This document shows positions 1 through 7,264 of a stretch of DNA of 43,423 nucleotides, in pieces. Source of the stretch: a virus; the IMG/VR virus record IMGVR_UViG_3300007345_000079, positions 1 through 43,423 of that record. One strand, 5' to 3'. Numbering within the stretch: the first letter of the stretch is position 1; every line of letters begins with the position of its first letter. A program made the position numbers and the translations under genes. The notes beneath the pieces are model-generated. The model did no database searches, had not been told where the DNA came from, and saw only the letters and a program-made list of their open reading frames with translations.

Positions 1-56
1 ATGGGTGGAAGGAGTGATGGAAAATCGAAATCCAACACCCCGGCCTATGTCCTGAC

Positions 57-172
57 GGGGAGGGTCCCAGAGGTCTGGAGAAAAGGGGTCCCCGGCCCTT
101 GCTCTGAGGGGGAGGGTCCCCTAGTCTGTGTCGTGGGGACCGTCGGCCGGATGTCGTTCGTCGGGGTCCCCC
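57..172. repeat. Cluster of GGGGTCCC / GGGAGGGTCCC motifs
   Basis: GGGGAGGGTCCC occurs at 57-68 and again at 109-120, the palindrome GGGGTCCCC at 85-93 and 163-171, and the partial form GGGGACC at 135-141. The same 12-mer as at 57 recurs at 2647-2658 inside the RuvC-like gene. Function is unknown. The position near the terminase genes makes a terminase recognition site one possibility. Confidence 0.5.
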
Positions 173-228
173 TGATCGGCGGGACGGTGCGGATGCAGGC
201 TGGCGGACGAGAGCATGGCGGGCCTTTT

Positions 229-349
229 GTTAAGGTTAACGCGGGGAGGGGATTTGTTAAGGGTAACGGATTGGAAGGTTTCGTTAAGGTTAACGCGGCC
301 GGCATTTCTGTTAAGGTTAACGCCGGGAGCGATTTCGTTAAGGTTAACG
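229..349. repeat. Five-copy iteron array, 27-bp period
   Basis: GTTAAGGTTAACG starts at 229, 256, 283, 310 and 337, exactly 27 bp apart each time. The copy at 256 has one mismatch (GTTAAGGGTAACG); the others are identical. Each copy is preceded by a pyrimidine-rich TTT or TTC run. Each contains the palindrome GTTAAC. Such regular iterons typically bind a replication initiator, partition protein or regulator; none of these proteins is identifiable in this window. Confidence 0.85.
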
Positions 350-360
350 ACCGCCCGAAT

Positions 361-423
361 GTTCCCGAACGGGGTCATTTCGGTCAGATTCGGGCGGTTT
401 TTACGCTAATGTTCCCGAACGGG
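361..423. repeat. Direct repeat of GTTCCCGAACGGG, 50 bp apart
   Basis: GTTCCCGAACGGG occurs at 361-373 and 411-423, each preceded by AAT. Each copy contains the interrupted palindrome GTTC-CC-GAAC and the stem CCCG-AA-CGGG. It follows the iterons directly and may be an operator pair. Confidence 0.6.
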
Positions 424-429
424 AGCATC

Positions 430-482
430 AAAATGACCTCGATCCATAATAACCGCAAGGCAAAATGGCCTCGATCCATAAT
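430..482. repeat. 21-bp direct repeat pair, 32 bp apart
   Basis: The 21-bp units at 430-450 and 462-482 differ at one position (AAAATGA versus AAAATGG at the start) and share CCTCGATCCATAAT. They lie just past the terL stop. I see no hairpin with a U-tract here, so this is not an obvious terminator. Confidence 0.6.
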
Positions 483-501
483 TTTTGATTGGATGACCGG
501 C

Positions 502-2265
502 TCAGCGGTGGCCAGCGCCGGTCATCTTCTTCGTCCCGCGACGGGCCTTCTGCTTGGCCCATTTCAGATATTGCGAGGTGGCGTCCACTTGGTCGTCATT
601 CTTGCCGTTAGGGAAGGCCACGAGTTCCTTCTCATAATCGGCAAGCCACTTGGCGCTTTCCGGCAGGTAGACCTGCCCGGCCTCGAACATCGGCGTCACT
701 TCGTCGAAACGGAACGACTTGCTCGCGGTGCCCACCTCGATTGGGATCAGCGCGGTAGGAGCACCACCATTCGCCTTCAACTGGCAATAGGCCAGACCGT
801 TGCCCTTGGCTTCGACCAGCAGGGCGTCGGCGTCGTAGCGCTTCACCACGCGGGCGATCTCGGACGACAGTTCGACCAGTTCCATTCGCTTGCGGATCAC
901 GTCCACCAGATAATGGTTCCGTTTGAGGTCTTCGATCCAGACCGTGATGACGGTGTAGTCGCTTCGCTCCTTGTCCGTGTTCGCGGCGTCAACCGAAACC
1001 ACGGTGCGACGAATCTGGTTCTGCGTTCCCTTCTCAGGATCGGCCTTGGCCGGCGGATGGGTGTAGCGCTGGAACCATTCAGCATCGACCGCGCCGCCGC
1101 TCACGTCCATAGGCGTGCCCTGATACAGCGAGTTCCACGACGCGGAAGTCATATCGCTTCTGAGATTTTCCAATGCGTCGAGGTCGTAAACCTCTGGCCA
1201 CAATGCTTCGCCGGACGCCCGGCCTAGAATATCGTTGTCTTCTTCGGCGATGGCGGGGAGATTAATAATTTCAAAGCGGTATTTTTTGCGTTTTCCCTCT
1301 TTTTCCTCAAGAGAATCAATGAGTTGGTCCGCAAAATCTTTTTCTATTTTTTCTTGCTCTTCTCTTTTTTCCCGTTCTTCGCGGTCTGAGATGCGTCCGC
1401 AGAGGTCGTCAGAGTGCCAGCGGGTCATAATAATGCCCAGCGGGGAACCCGGCAGAAGGCGCGTGGAGAAGTCGTCTGAATACCATTTGAACGCGGTGTC
1501 GCGGATCGTCGGGCTTTCAGCGTCCTTGCGGCTCTTGTAGGGATCGTCCACCATACCGTAGTGACCACGGAAGCCGGAGATACCCTGTCCGACACCCTTG
1601 CCGACATATTTGCCCTTACCATTGGTCAGTGCCCAATAGTCCATGGCGCGCATGTCGTGCTTGATCTTGATGTCGGGGAAGACGCGCTGGTAATCCTCAG
1701 ACGCGATGATCTGGCGAACGGTTGCACCGATTTCCTTGGCGACGAAGTCCTGACTGTGCCCGGCTTGCAGGAACTTCTGCTTCGATCCGAACTTGCCGAA
1801 CCACCACGCAGGGAAGTGGTGCGACGAGTGGGTCGATTTACAGTGCCCCGGAGGCATGGACAGCATGAAGCGCATGGTCTCCTTGGAAGCGGAGGACATG
1901 AGCAAGTCTCCGATGAGTTTCTGGTGCGGCGACATGGTGTAACCATTCTCGCGCTGCATGAACTCATAGAAATCGTGGTAGCTCTCGCGCGCCAGTTCGA
2001 TCCAGACTTCGTCCAGTTCGGCCTCGGCGAAGTCGATCGTCTTATCGAGCGTGGTTAGCTGCGTGTCGAGATCGTCGGACTGACTAAGCGTCCGAAGTGC
2101 TTGGTAGTCGTGGGGCGAGAGGGTTGTCTGCTTGCGGACTGCTTCCTCCACTCGCGTCTGCAAGGACTTGAGTGACTTGACCGATGAGTGCAAGCGTGTT
2201 TTGCGGTCCCGCTTGCTTTCCGCTAGTTGCATCTGCTTGTGCTTTCTCGAACATTTTGAGGGCAT
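502..2265 (-). CDS. terL: Terminase large subunit
   Basis: The 587-residue protein has the two-domain layout of a phage terminase large subunit, the motor that pumps DNA into the capsid and cuts it. The N-terminal ATPase has a Walker A-like PPGHCKST at about 138-145 and an acidic Walker B region (YGMVDDPYK, about 236-244). The C-terminal RNase H-like nuclease has D426 (SVDAA), E485 (LLVEAKGNG) and a DDQVDA motif at 557-562. It is the last gene of a minus-strand operon and overlaps terS by 182 bases if translation begins at 2265. That overlap is unusually long, and the start has no clear ribosome binding site, so the true start could be ATG at 2232. Residues 293-331 form a Lys/Glu-rich insert written in AT-rich codons (about 1273-1389), unlike the rest of the gene. 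Confidence 0.95.
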   Translation of the reverse strand: MPSKCSRKHKQMQLAESKRDRKTRLHSSVKSLKSLQTRVEEAVRKQTTLSPHDYQALRTLSQSDDLDTQLTTLDKTIDFAEAELDEVWIELARESYHDFYEFMQRENGYTMSPHQKLIGDLLMSSASKETMRFMLSMPPGHCKSTHSSHHFPAWWFGKFGSKQKFLQAGHSQDFVAKEIGATVRQIIASEDYQRVFPDIKIKHDMRAMDYWALTNGKGKYVGKGVGQGISGFRGHYGMVDDPYKSRKDAESPTIRDTAFKWYSDDFSTRLLPGSPLGIIMTRWHSDDLCGRISDREEREKREEQEKIEKDFADQLIDSLEEKEGKRKKYRFEIINLPAIAEEDNDILGRASGEALWPEVYDLDALENLRSDMTSASWNSLYQGTPMDVSGGAVDAEWFQRYTHPPAKADPEKGTQNQIRRTVVSVDAANTDKERSDYTVITVWIEDLKRNHYLVDVIRKRMELVELSSEIARVVKRYDADALLVEAKGNGLAYCQLKANGGAPTALIPIEVGTASKSFRFDEVTPMFEAGQVYLPESAKWLADYEKELVAFPNGKNDDQVDATSQYLKWAKQKARRGTKKMTGAGHR

Positions 2266-2623
2266 CGCCCATCATCTTGAGGCATTCATTGGCGGCCTTG
2301 TATTCGCCGGCCGCCTGAGCGAACTTCACATTGGAAGCCATCATGTCCATGACACGTTGGAAGGTCCAAGCAGCCACTTCGACAGCGCTTTCGGGACTGC
2401 CTGCGGCTTGCTTTCGGAGAATGTCGAACTCCACGCTTTTGCGCTCGATCTCCGCACGCAATTCTTCCACCCGTTGTTTCACGAGCGGCTGGCTGGCGAG
2501 GGTGCTGGCGTTCGAGCTTGATGGCTCGTATCCAGCGTTGGTGTAGGCATCTAGCTGCGTGCAGCCTTCGGCGAGGAACTTGGCGAAAAGCTCCTGCTTC
2601 TTGTTCAGGTAGGTTTGGGCCAT
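2084..2623 (-). CDS. terS: Terminase small subunit (probable)
   Basis: A 179-residue protein just upstream of terL. The N-terminal part (about 5-65, KKQELFAKFLAEGC ... AGYEPSSSNASTLAS) fits the helix-turn-helix region of phage small terminases, which choose the packaging site. A helical middle part follows, then a low-complexity tail rich in Ser, Ala and Pro. ATG at 2623 is chosen because it overlaps the stop of the preceding gene in a TAATG arrangement; a longer frame upstream lies inside the resolvase gene in another frame. The call rests on the N-terminal pattern and on position. Confidence 0.85.
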   Translation of the reverse strand: MAQTYLNKKQELFAKFLAEGCTQLDAYTNAGYEPSSSNASTLASQPLVKQRVEELRAEIERKSVEFDILRKQAAGSPESAVEVAAWTFQRVMDMMASNVKFAQAAGEYKAANECLKMMGDALKMFEKAQADATSGKQAGPQNTLALIGQVTQVLADASGGSSPQADNPLAPRLPSTSDA

Positions 2624-3171
2624 TACTTGGGTGCCCCTTTTCTCTTGGGGAGGGTCCCGTTGATGAGACCGAGGTGGAAGGGTTGGGTGGGCTGGTGGCC
2701 CAACAGGATCGCGGAATAGAGGGCGATCAGAGCGGACTCGGCCCGGCCATGATCCATCTTGCGGGACCAGCCGGCGGTGCAATTCGGGAAGAGGAGCGAA
2801 GCGCGGTGCTTGGTCTGCTCCTTGTCGGCCGGGCACTGCATGTGCATCTTCCACTTGGCCGGGGCGACCGAAGCCATGGGGATGTCGAGGCCGGCGGCGA
2901 TGCCGAGGGCGATGCCAGTAACCTTACCGAAGGTGAACGCGCCGACATGACCATCGTTCGGCGTCGATTGCACGTTTTCGATCGTGCAGTAGTCGAGCGG
3001 GAAATGCGAAAACGCCGCGACGTAGCCATCCACGTCGCAGCGCTTGCGTTCTTTGTCCCCGACCTTGACGATCAGAGTGGGGGTGTCCCAGAGGTGAAGC
3101 TGGAAATCTTGGAGATCGAGGACCGCGAGTGCCCCGGTCAGGCCGGGGTCGATCCCACCGATGAAGCGCAT
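2623..3171 (-). CDS. RuvC-like Holliday junction resolvase
   Basis: 182 residues with the RuvC/RNase H-like fold signature: GIDPGLTGAL at 6-15 with catalytic D8, the second strand YCTIENVQS with E65, and KMDHGRAESALIALY at 138-152 supplying the last acidic residues (D140, E145). Family members cut branched DNA; in phages they resolve replication intermediates before packaging, which suits a place next to the terminase. It overlaps the upstream gene by 34 bases and couples to terS by TAATG. Catalytic residues look intact. Confidence 0.85.
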   Translation of the reverse strand: MRFIGGIDPGLTGALAVLDLQDFQLHLWDTPTLIVKVGDKERKRCDVDGYVAAFSHFPLDYCTIENVQSTPNDGHVGAFTFGKVTGIALGIAAGLDIPMASVAPAKWKMHMQCPADKEQTKHRASLLFPNCTAGWSRKMDHGRAESALIALYSAILLGHQPTQPFHLGLINGTLPKRKGAPK

Positions 3172-3497
3172 GGGGAGACTTTGAACAGAGGGATGACATT
3201 CCCCTCTCTGGTCTCCAGCACCGGCGGGCCGCCGGTGAAGAAGAGATCAAGTTCTCGGTAGGCGTCGAGGTAGCGGAGGATTTCTTCCACCGGTTCGACC
3301 ACCGGGAGCTTCCTGCCATCGTCCAGAAGGATTTCGGTTGCAGGTAGAAGGGAGCAGAAGTCGGACTCTACACCACTTTCCTCCACTTTGTCAAGCAATG
3401 ACTTGACAACAGCGATTTTGTCAATGTCAATCGAGACTGTCAGTGTTTCGATCGAGTCGGGCCGCCGGATCGGGACGGTGACCGGGAAGCTAAACAC
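3138..3497 (-). CDS. Hypothetical protein in terminase operon
   Basis: 119 residues, unrecognised. Acidic, with alternating strands and helices. The start is taken as GTG at 3497 because GGAGGAG lies upstream at good spacing and the codon overlaps the previous gene's stop. A longer frame to 3566 has an Arg-rich beginning typical of an antisense shadow. The C-terminus overlaps the RuvC-like gene by 34 bases. Confidence 0.7.
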   Translation of the reverse strand: MFSFPVTVPIRRPDSIETLTVSIDIDKIAVVKSLLDKVEESGVESDFCSLLPATEILLDDGRKLPVVEPVEEILRYLDAYRELDLFFTGGPPVLETREGNVIPLFKVSPCASSVGSTPA

Positions 3498-3825
3498 GGC
3501 GGCACTCCTCCGGGGTGGTCGGCCATGGCTCACCTTCCTCCGGGTAGAGAAACGGCGCAACGACAAGCATCCCGTTCGAGCCGACGGCGACCCACTCCTC
3601 GTTCCCGTAGGTGAAGACCTCGACCGAGAAGCGGATTTCGTGCTGTGGGGTCAGTGCGTGCAGATCGTCATATTCGGCCGGTGGTGGGATCAGCTTCATG
3701 GGAGGCACCCACGACAGCCGCATCGTCGGACCGAAGCCGCGATGGTAGCGACTGAAACCCAGATGCTGCCAGAAGATTGCCGCCAGTGCTTCGCGGCTGG
3801 TCGGCGGTAGCTCAGCGGTAAACAA
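3490..3825 (-). CDS. Hypothetical protein in terminase operon
   Basis: 111 residues, unrecognised. Mixed alpha/beta composition with aromatic patches (IFWQHLGFSRYHRGFG; VEVFTYGNEEWVAVGSNGM). It overlaps both neighbours slightly, so it is part of the same minus-strand transcript as the packaging genes. No membrane segment or metal-binding cluster. Confidence 0.7.
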   Translation of the reverse strand: MFTAELPPTSREALAAIFWQHLGFSRYHRGFGPTMRLSWVPPMKLIPPPAEYDDLHALTPQHEIRFSVEVFTYGNEEWVAVGSNGMLVVAPFLYPEEGEPWPTTPEECRRV

Positions 3826-4150
3826 GATAGTCCTCCAGCTTGATGTCCGCGAGTTGGTGGAAGCCTTCCCATGGGAAGGGGTGAATGATGACGCGATGAC
3901 CGCAGACGAGTGATGCGAACACCGTGCCGCCGAGCATCGCGTCTTCCAACGTGAAGGTCAGCGTGACCGGTCGGATTGGGAAGGGGTCGATCCCGTCCTC
4001 GTCGTCAGGCTCGCGGGGATAGGAGATCGCGCTGCGGGCGGGGAAATAATCGACCACCACCTTGCGGCGCTTGGTCGCAGCCATGATCTGAGGGACGCCA
4101 GCCAGCGCAGCCGCCTCCACCAATTCGGCGAAGGGTAGCTCCCGGCTCAT
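3812..4150 (-). CDS. Hypothetical protein in terminase operon
   Basis: 112 residues, unrecognised. ATG at 4150 (MSRELPFAEL) is chosen because it overlaps the previous stop in an ATGA junction; the extension to 4198 is the upstream gene in another frame. The centre is acidic (REPDDEDGIDPFP) and is followed by a beta-rich part ending in LEDYLVYR. Confidence 0.7.
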   Translation of the reverse strand: MSRELPFAELVEAAALAGVPQIMAATKRRKVVVDYFPARSAISYPREPDDEDGIDPFPIRPVTLTFTLEDAMLGGTVFASLVCGHRVIIHPFPWEGFHQLADIKLEDYLVYR

Positions 4151-4488
4151 GTGTTGGAACCCAGCGCGCGGATCATCGCGGCAGTGACCGGGTCGCAATC
4201 TGCGTCGTCGAGCAGGGCGACCAGTTCCGAGTAGGGAACATAGTAGCTCAGCGCGCCTGCCTTGATACCAACGATCGGATCGCGGGTGAGGGAAGGTGTG
4301 CTGTCATAGCTGACCCAGCGCGAATAGCTGATCGAGGTGATCGTGTGCTTGGGAAGCTCGACGCTCTCGAAATAGAGGTCTTTGGCGTTCGGACCGAGTT
4401 GATGTTCGTCGATCGCGATGAGAGAGGGGATGTAGTCGGTCGGGGCGGTCTTCGCGTTGTAGACCAGCCGATACCCGTGGGTGAGCAT
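4147..4488 (-). CDS. Hypothetical protein, first gene of terminase operon
   Basis: 113 residues, unrecognised. It is rich in Tyr and Ser with beta-strand character (VSYDSTPSLTRDPIVGIKAGALSYYVPYSELVALL). ATG at 4488 has a weak GGAG about 10 bases upstream. It is the most upstream gene of the minus-strand operon, directly beside the divergent control region. Confidence 0.7.
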   Translation of the reverse strand: MLTHGYRLVYNAKTAPTDYIPSLIAIDEHQLGPNAKDLYFESVELPKHTITSISYSRWVSYDSTPSLTRDPIVGIKAGALSYYVPYSELVALLDDADCDPVTAAMIRALGSNT

Positions 4489-4522
4489 TGATAGGGAACT
4501 CCGTGGCTTGAGGGCCTATGGT

Positions 4523-4546
4523 CAGCCAGAAGATACCCAATGTCAA
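4523..4546 (-). promoter_or_regulatory. Possible promoter of the terminase operon
   Basis: On the minus strand a perfect TTGACA lies at 4541-4546, about 55 bases upstream of the first gene. The -10 at a 17-base spacing is poor (GACCAT), so the site may need an activator or the real -10 may lie elsewhere. Confidence 0.35.
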
Positions 4547-4641
4547 GGGAAAATGGCGGTCAGGGAGGTTTGTAAAAATTACTGAAAAATCTAATAAAAC
4601 TGGTTGGACCGCTAACCCACGGTAATCCGCCGTCGTTTACG

Positions 4642-4707
4642 GAAGGTTCCCTACTATATTATATATTTATATATTTTTAATAATAAAGTATATAACCAAG
4701 AACCTTC
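4642..4707. repeat. AT-rich island bounded by an inverted repeat
   Basis: GAAGGTTC at 4642-4649 and its complement GAACCTTC at 4700-4707 flank about 50 bases that are nearly all A and T (TATTATATATTTATATATTT ... AATAATAAAGTATATAA). In a GC-rich genome such an island suggests a DNA-unwinding element or a protein-bound control site. Confidence 0.55.
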
Positions 4708-4893
4708 GCATAGGGCCTCACCGGTCAGAACGGGGCGATCAGGGCAGACCTAATTCGTGGCTGGGCTGAATAAAAACGAAACGTAAAAGTTGGTGGCGGC
4801 TCAAAAAAGCCCGGTAAAATCGCTGTAACCCGCAGAAAACAGCCATTTCTACACCATCACTCGTCCCTTATCACCTCCTCTAATTACCTCTCC

Positions 4894-5005
4894 ATCACGC
4901 CCAAATCGCAAAAACCCACCCCGCCATCACGCCCATCACGCCATCTCGATCCCCTCCATCACGCCTCCTCGGCATCACGATCATCACGCCATCACGATCA
5001 TCACG
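4894..5005 (+). repeat. ATCACG hexamer array
   Basis: ATCACG occurs at 4894, 4926, 4935, 4958, 4974, 4983, 4991 and 5000, always on the same strand, mostly as CATCACGCC or CATCACGAT. A related GTCACG follows at about 5017. The density rises toward the first plus-strand gene. It may be a regulator or initiator binding array. Confidence 0.6.
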
Positions 5006-5148
5006 CCATCATGGCCGTCACGTCAAAATGACACCCGAATATCCCGACAAAATGTCCAATAAAAAATAAAAAGACACCCGGCGGCCCCTGAAACCCTTGG
5101 AAATCCGTCGCTTTCACCTTCCACCACTTTTTCTAACATTTTGGATCG

Positions 5149-5177
5149 TTGACAATTATCGCGTGATGCACCATCAT
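5149..5177 (+). promoter_or_regulatory. Possible promoter of the AT-hook gene
   Basis: TTGACA at 5149-5154, then 17 bases, then a poor -10 CATCAT at 5172-5177. Predicted transcription would begin at about 5184, exactly at the ATG of the next gene, which would give a leaderless message. The weak -10 keeps confidence low. Confidence 0.35.
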
Positions 5178-5183
5178 GTGAGA

Positions 5184-6533
5184 ATGACCACACCAACCAG
5201 CCATACTGACGCTGCCGACTCGCAGACGCCCGCCGCCGTCCCTGATGTGCCCTTCACCAGCCGCTCCGGTGCGCTACCCAACGAGCGCGTGATGATCACC
5301 ACGGGCATCTTCTATGTGATGGAGCACGACGGCCCCATCCGCTTCTGGATTCACGCGCGCACCTACAACAAGCGCCCGGTCGCTGGTGGTCCCAAGCGCG
5401 TTCGCGGCTTCAACGAGTATGACAAGGCCGTGCGCTTCATGCGCCGGGCGACCAAGGACGCGATCGCCGCTGATCCTGCCGTCCGCAAATGGTTGGCCAG
5501 CTATGAAGGTGTTGAGGCCAACAATGCCGCCGGCATCCAGAACTTAGACCCTGTGCCCCCTCGCAAGCGTGGCCGGCCGGTGGGCAGCAAGAATGCACCC
5601 AAGCCGCAGAAGCCGGGACCGAAGCCCAAACCGCCCGAACCGAAGAAGCGCGGACCCAAGCCGAAACCCCAGCCGCCCGCGCCGATCGAGCATCCGCCCG
5701 TGTCCTTGACCGCGCTGGTTGATCGCTTCCGCATCGAGCCGGAGCTTTCCAACCCGATCGCACAGGTCTGGCGCTGCGTCTCGAACACGGCTCCTGCTCG
5801 TGGCCGCCGGGCGCGCACCGGGAACAACCAGACCGGCGACCTTCCGCACCTGATGGGGAGCTACCTCATCACGCACTATGACCGGGGCGTCTATTCGGCC
5901 GCCTCGGATGAAGACGGCGTGGCCTATATCTATCCGACGTGGATCGACGCGGAACGGGAGGCCAAGTTCTTTTACGAGCAAGCGCCGGAACCCAAGCTGC
6001 CGATGGAAGGGATCACCCACTACCGGGTCGATCATGTTGAGGTTCACCTGACGCCCGCCATCCACGACGGCCGGCCCTATTCGCTGTTCGACACGCGGGT
6101 CTGTGCATATGTGCGCGACGGGCGCGGATACAAGTCCTACACCCGACTCGACAGTGCAAAAGAAGCGGCAAACGAATATGCCGACCTCGCGCCCTTCTCG
6201 GTGCGGCTGGCCCGCGCGCTGGTGGAGACGCCGGAAGAGAAGGCGAACCGCGAGCGCCGCGAGGAACTGGAAGCGATCGAAGCCGCCCGCGCCCAAGAGG
6301 AACGCGACCGCCTCTATGAAGAGGAGATGGCTGACCTCGCGCGCCGCCGGGCGAACGCGCCAGAGCGCCGGTTCCTGACACCGGAGGAGATCGCGATCGA
6401 GAAGGCCAAGCGCGTGCAGATCATCAACCCGACGCCGGAGCAGAAGCTCGCCGCCCGCCGGGCCAAATATGTGCGCCGGTCCTATTCGGATCGGGAAGCG
6501 CGCGCCCACCGGCAGGCGGCGTCTGATTCGTAG
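5184..6533 (+). CDS. AT-hook-containing DNA-binding-like protein
   Basis: 449 residues, family not recognised. A Pro/Lys/Arg-rich linker in the middle carries an AT-hook-like core (PRKRGRPVGSKN) followed by repeated KxxGPKPKP units, which suggests minor-groove binding to AT-rich DNA. The N-terminal part has a compact alpha/beta segment (GIFYVMEHDGPIRFWIHART). The C-terminal third (about 335-449) is highly charged and probably a long helix or coiled coil. ATG at 5184 is chosen; longer frames begin at TTG 5097 or ATG 5166. The AT island 480 bases upstream is a plausible target, but this is inference. Confidence 0.75.
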   Translation: MTTPTSHTDAADSQTPAAVPDVPFTSRSGALPNERVMITTGIFYVMEHDGPIRFWIHARTYNKRPVAGGPKRVRGFNEYDKAVRFMRRATKDAIAADPAVRKWLASYEGVEANNAAGIQNLDPVPPRKRGRPVGSKNAPKPQKPGPKPKPPEPKKRGPKPKPQPPAPIEHPPVSLTALVDRFRIEPELSNPIAQVWRCVSNTAPARGRRARTGNNQTGDLPHLMGSYLITHYDRGVYSAASDEDGVAYIYPTWIDAEREAKFFYEQAPEPKLPMEGITHYRVDHVEVHLTPAIHDGRPYSLFDTRVCAYVRDGRGYKSYTRLDSAKEAANEYADLAPFSVRLARALVETPEEKANRERREELEAIEAARAQEERDRLYEEEMADLARRRANAPERRFLTPEEIAIEKAKRVQIINPTPEQKLAARRAKYVRRSYSDREARAHRQAASDS

Positions 6534-6542
6534 AATAAGTGG

Positions 6543-6571
6543 TTGATCGAATCACATCACGCGGTTATGTC
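6543..6571 (+). promoter_or_regulatory. Repeated-family promoter for 6599 gene
   Basis: -35 TTGATC at 6543-6548, 17-base spacer starting GAATC, -10 TATGTC at 6566-6571. Preceded by the shared AATAAGTG element. Confidence 0.6.
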
Positions 6572-6598
6572 CGTCTCAACGAAACAACAGGAGGACAC

Positions 6599-6970
6599 AT
6601 GAAATCCGAAGATATGGACCGCGATCAGTTGCTCGAACTGGTTGCCCGCCTGCGCGATCGCGTTGGTCTGCTGACGGCCGAGAAGAACGGCCAGCGGAAG
6701 GAATATGAAACCCGGATGGCTAATCTCCGGTCGGCCAAGCGTCTCGCAAACAAGCGCGCCGACGCGGCCGAGGAAGCTATGCGTGGCATGGCCGCCCAGA
6801 TGCAGAACCTGATCGCATACAAGACGCCGGCCGGTGCCGTCGTCTGGGAACTGCTGCGCCGCTGGGTCAAGCGCTATGAGGCTGTGCCCGCATGGTCGGC
6901 CGAGCGCGACATGCAGATTCTCCTCGACTCCCGCGCCGTCCTTGCTGAGCACGAGAAGGCGGCGGCCTGA
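6599..6970 (+). CDS. Coiled-coil hypothetical protein
   Basis: 123 residues, mostly helical, with heptad-like charged repeats at about 5-75 (DQLLELVARLRDRVGLLTAEK). ATG 6599 follows a strong AGGAGG. First gene of a unit reaching 7528; its stop overlaps the next start. Function unknown. Confidence 0.75.
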   Translation: MKSEDMDRDQLLELVARLRDRVGLLTAEKNGQRKEYETRMANLRSAKRLANKRADAAEEAMRGMAAQMQNLIAYKTPAGAVVWELLRRWVKRYEAVPAWSAERDMQILLDSRAVLAEHEKAAA

Positions 6971-7263
6971 TGTTCGGCTTCTTCAATCGCAAGCGGCCGG
7001 CCGCGCCGGTGACGCAGGTCCTCGTCGGCCTGACGCCGGAAGCGACCTCAGTTGCCATGAACGCGATCCGCCAGTCCATGGACAACATGGCGGAGCAGGA
7101 GGAGCAACTGCGGCGCGACGCCAAGGAACACCACGAGCGGGCCACGCAAGCGGAAAACAACGCACGCGATATGCGGCGCTATGGTCGCCGCTGCACGGAT
7201 GAAGCCGATGCCCTTGCCCAGAAGCGCGCCGCGCTCGCTGAAACGCTCAAGATCGGGGGATAG
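6970..7263 (+). CDS. Coiled-coil hypothetical protein
   Basis: 97 residues. After an N-terminal FGFFNRKR patch the protein is helical (about 30-90, EEQEEQLRRDAKEHHERATQ-like). It overlaps the previous stop by one base (TGATG). Function unknown; it may partner the similarly helical upstream protein. Confidence 0.75.
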   Translation: MFGFFNRKRPAAPVTQVLVGLTPEATSVAMNAIRQSMDNMAEQEEQLRRDAKEHHERATQAENNARDMRRYGRRCTDEADALAQKRAALAETLKIGG

Positions 7264-7264
7264 C

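Larger units (their letters stand above)
1..501. other. Non-coding repeat-rich region downstream of terL
   Basis: I see no convincing gene here. Open frames on both strands simply read through repeats and are antisense or shadow frames of terL and the iterons. The region holds GC-rich GGGGTCCC-type motifs (57-172), a five-copy iteron array (229-349) and two pairs of direct repeats (361-423 and 430-482). It lies beyond the 3' end of the terminase operon, where a packaging site, replication or partition site, or a promoter region for structural genes to the left would fit. Confidence 0.6.
4489..5183. other. Divergent intergenic region, origin or control-region candidate
   Basis: About 695 bases without a convincing gene, between the minus-strand packaging operon and the plus-strand accessory region. 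It holds an AT island bounded by an inverted repeat (4642-4707), a strand-biased ATCACG hexamer array (4894-5005) and one TTGACA box facing each way. The remainder shows nothing I can name. Confidence 0.6.

Noticed and set aside
229-349. CRISPR array
   Set aside because: Repeats of 13 bases with 14-base gaps that resemble one another are iterons, too short for repeats and spacers.
1-1227. A 408-codon plus-strand open frame starting at base 1
   Set aside because: It runs through the iterons and is antisense to terL, which has clear ATPase and nuclease motifs; the composition is Arg/Val/His-rich as in antisense frames.
4894-5005. CRISPR array
   Set aside because: The repeated unit is only 6 to 9 bases with irregular 8 to 32 base spacing, and no cas genes are near.
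5544-6509. A 321-codon minus-strand open frame
   Set aside because: It lies wholly antisense to the AT-hook gene and breaks the plus-strand order; its sequence is typical of the shadow of a GC-rich gene.
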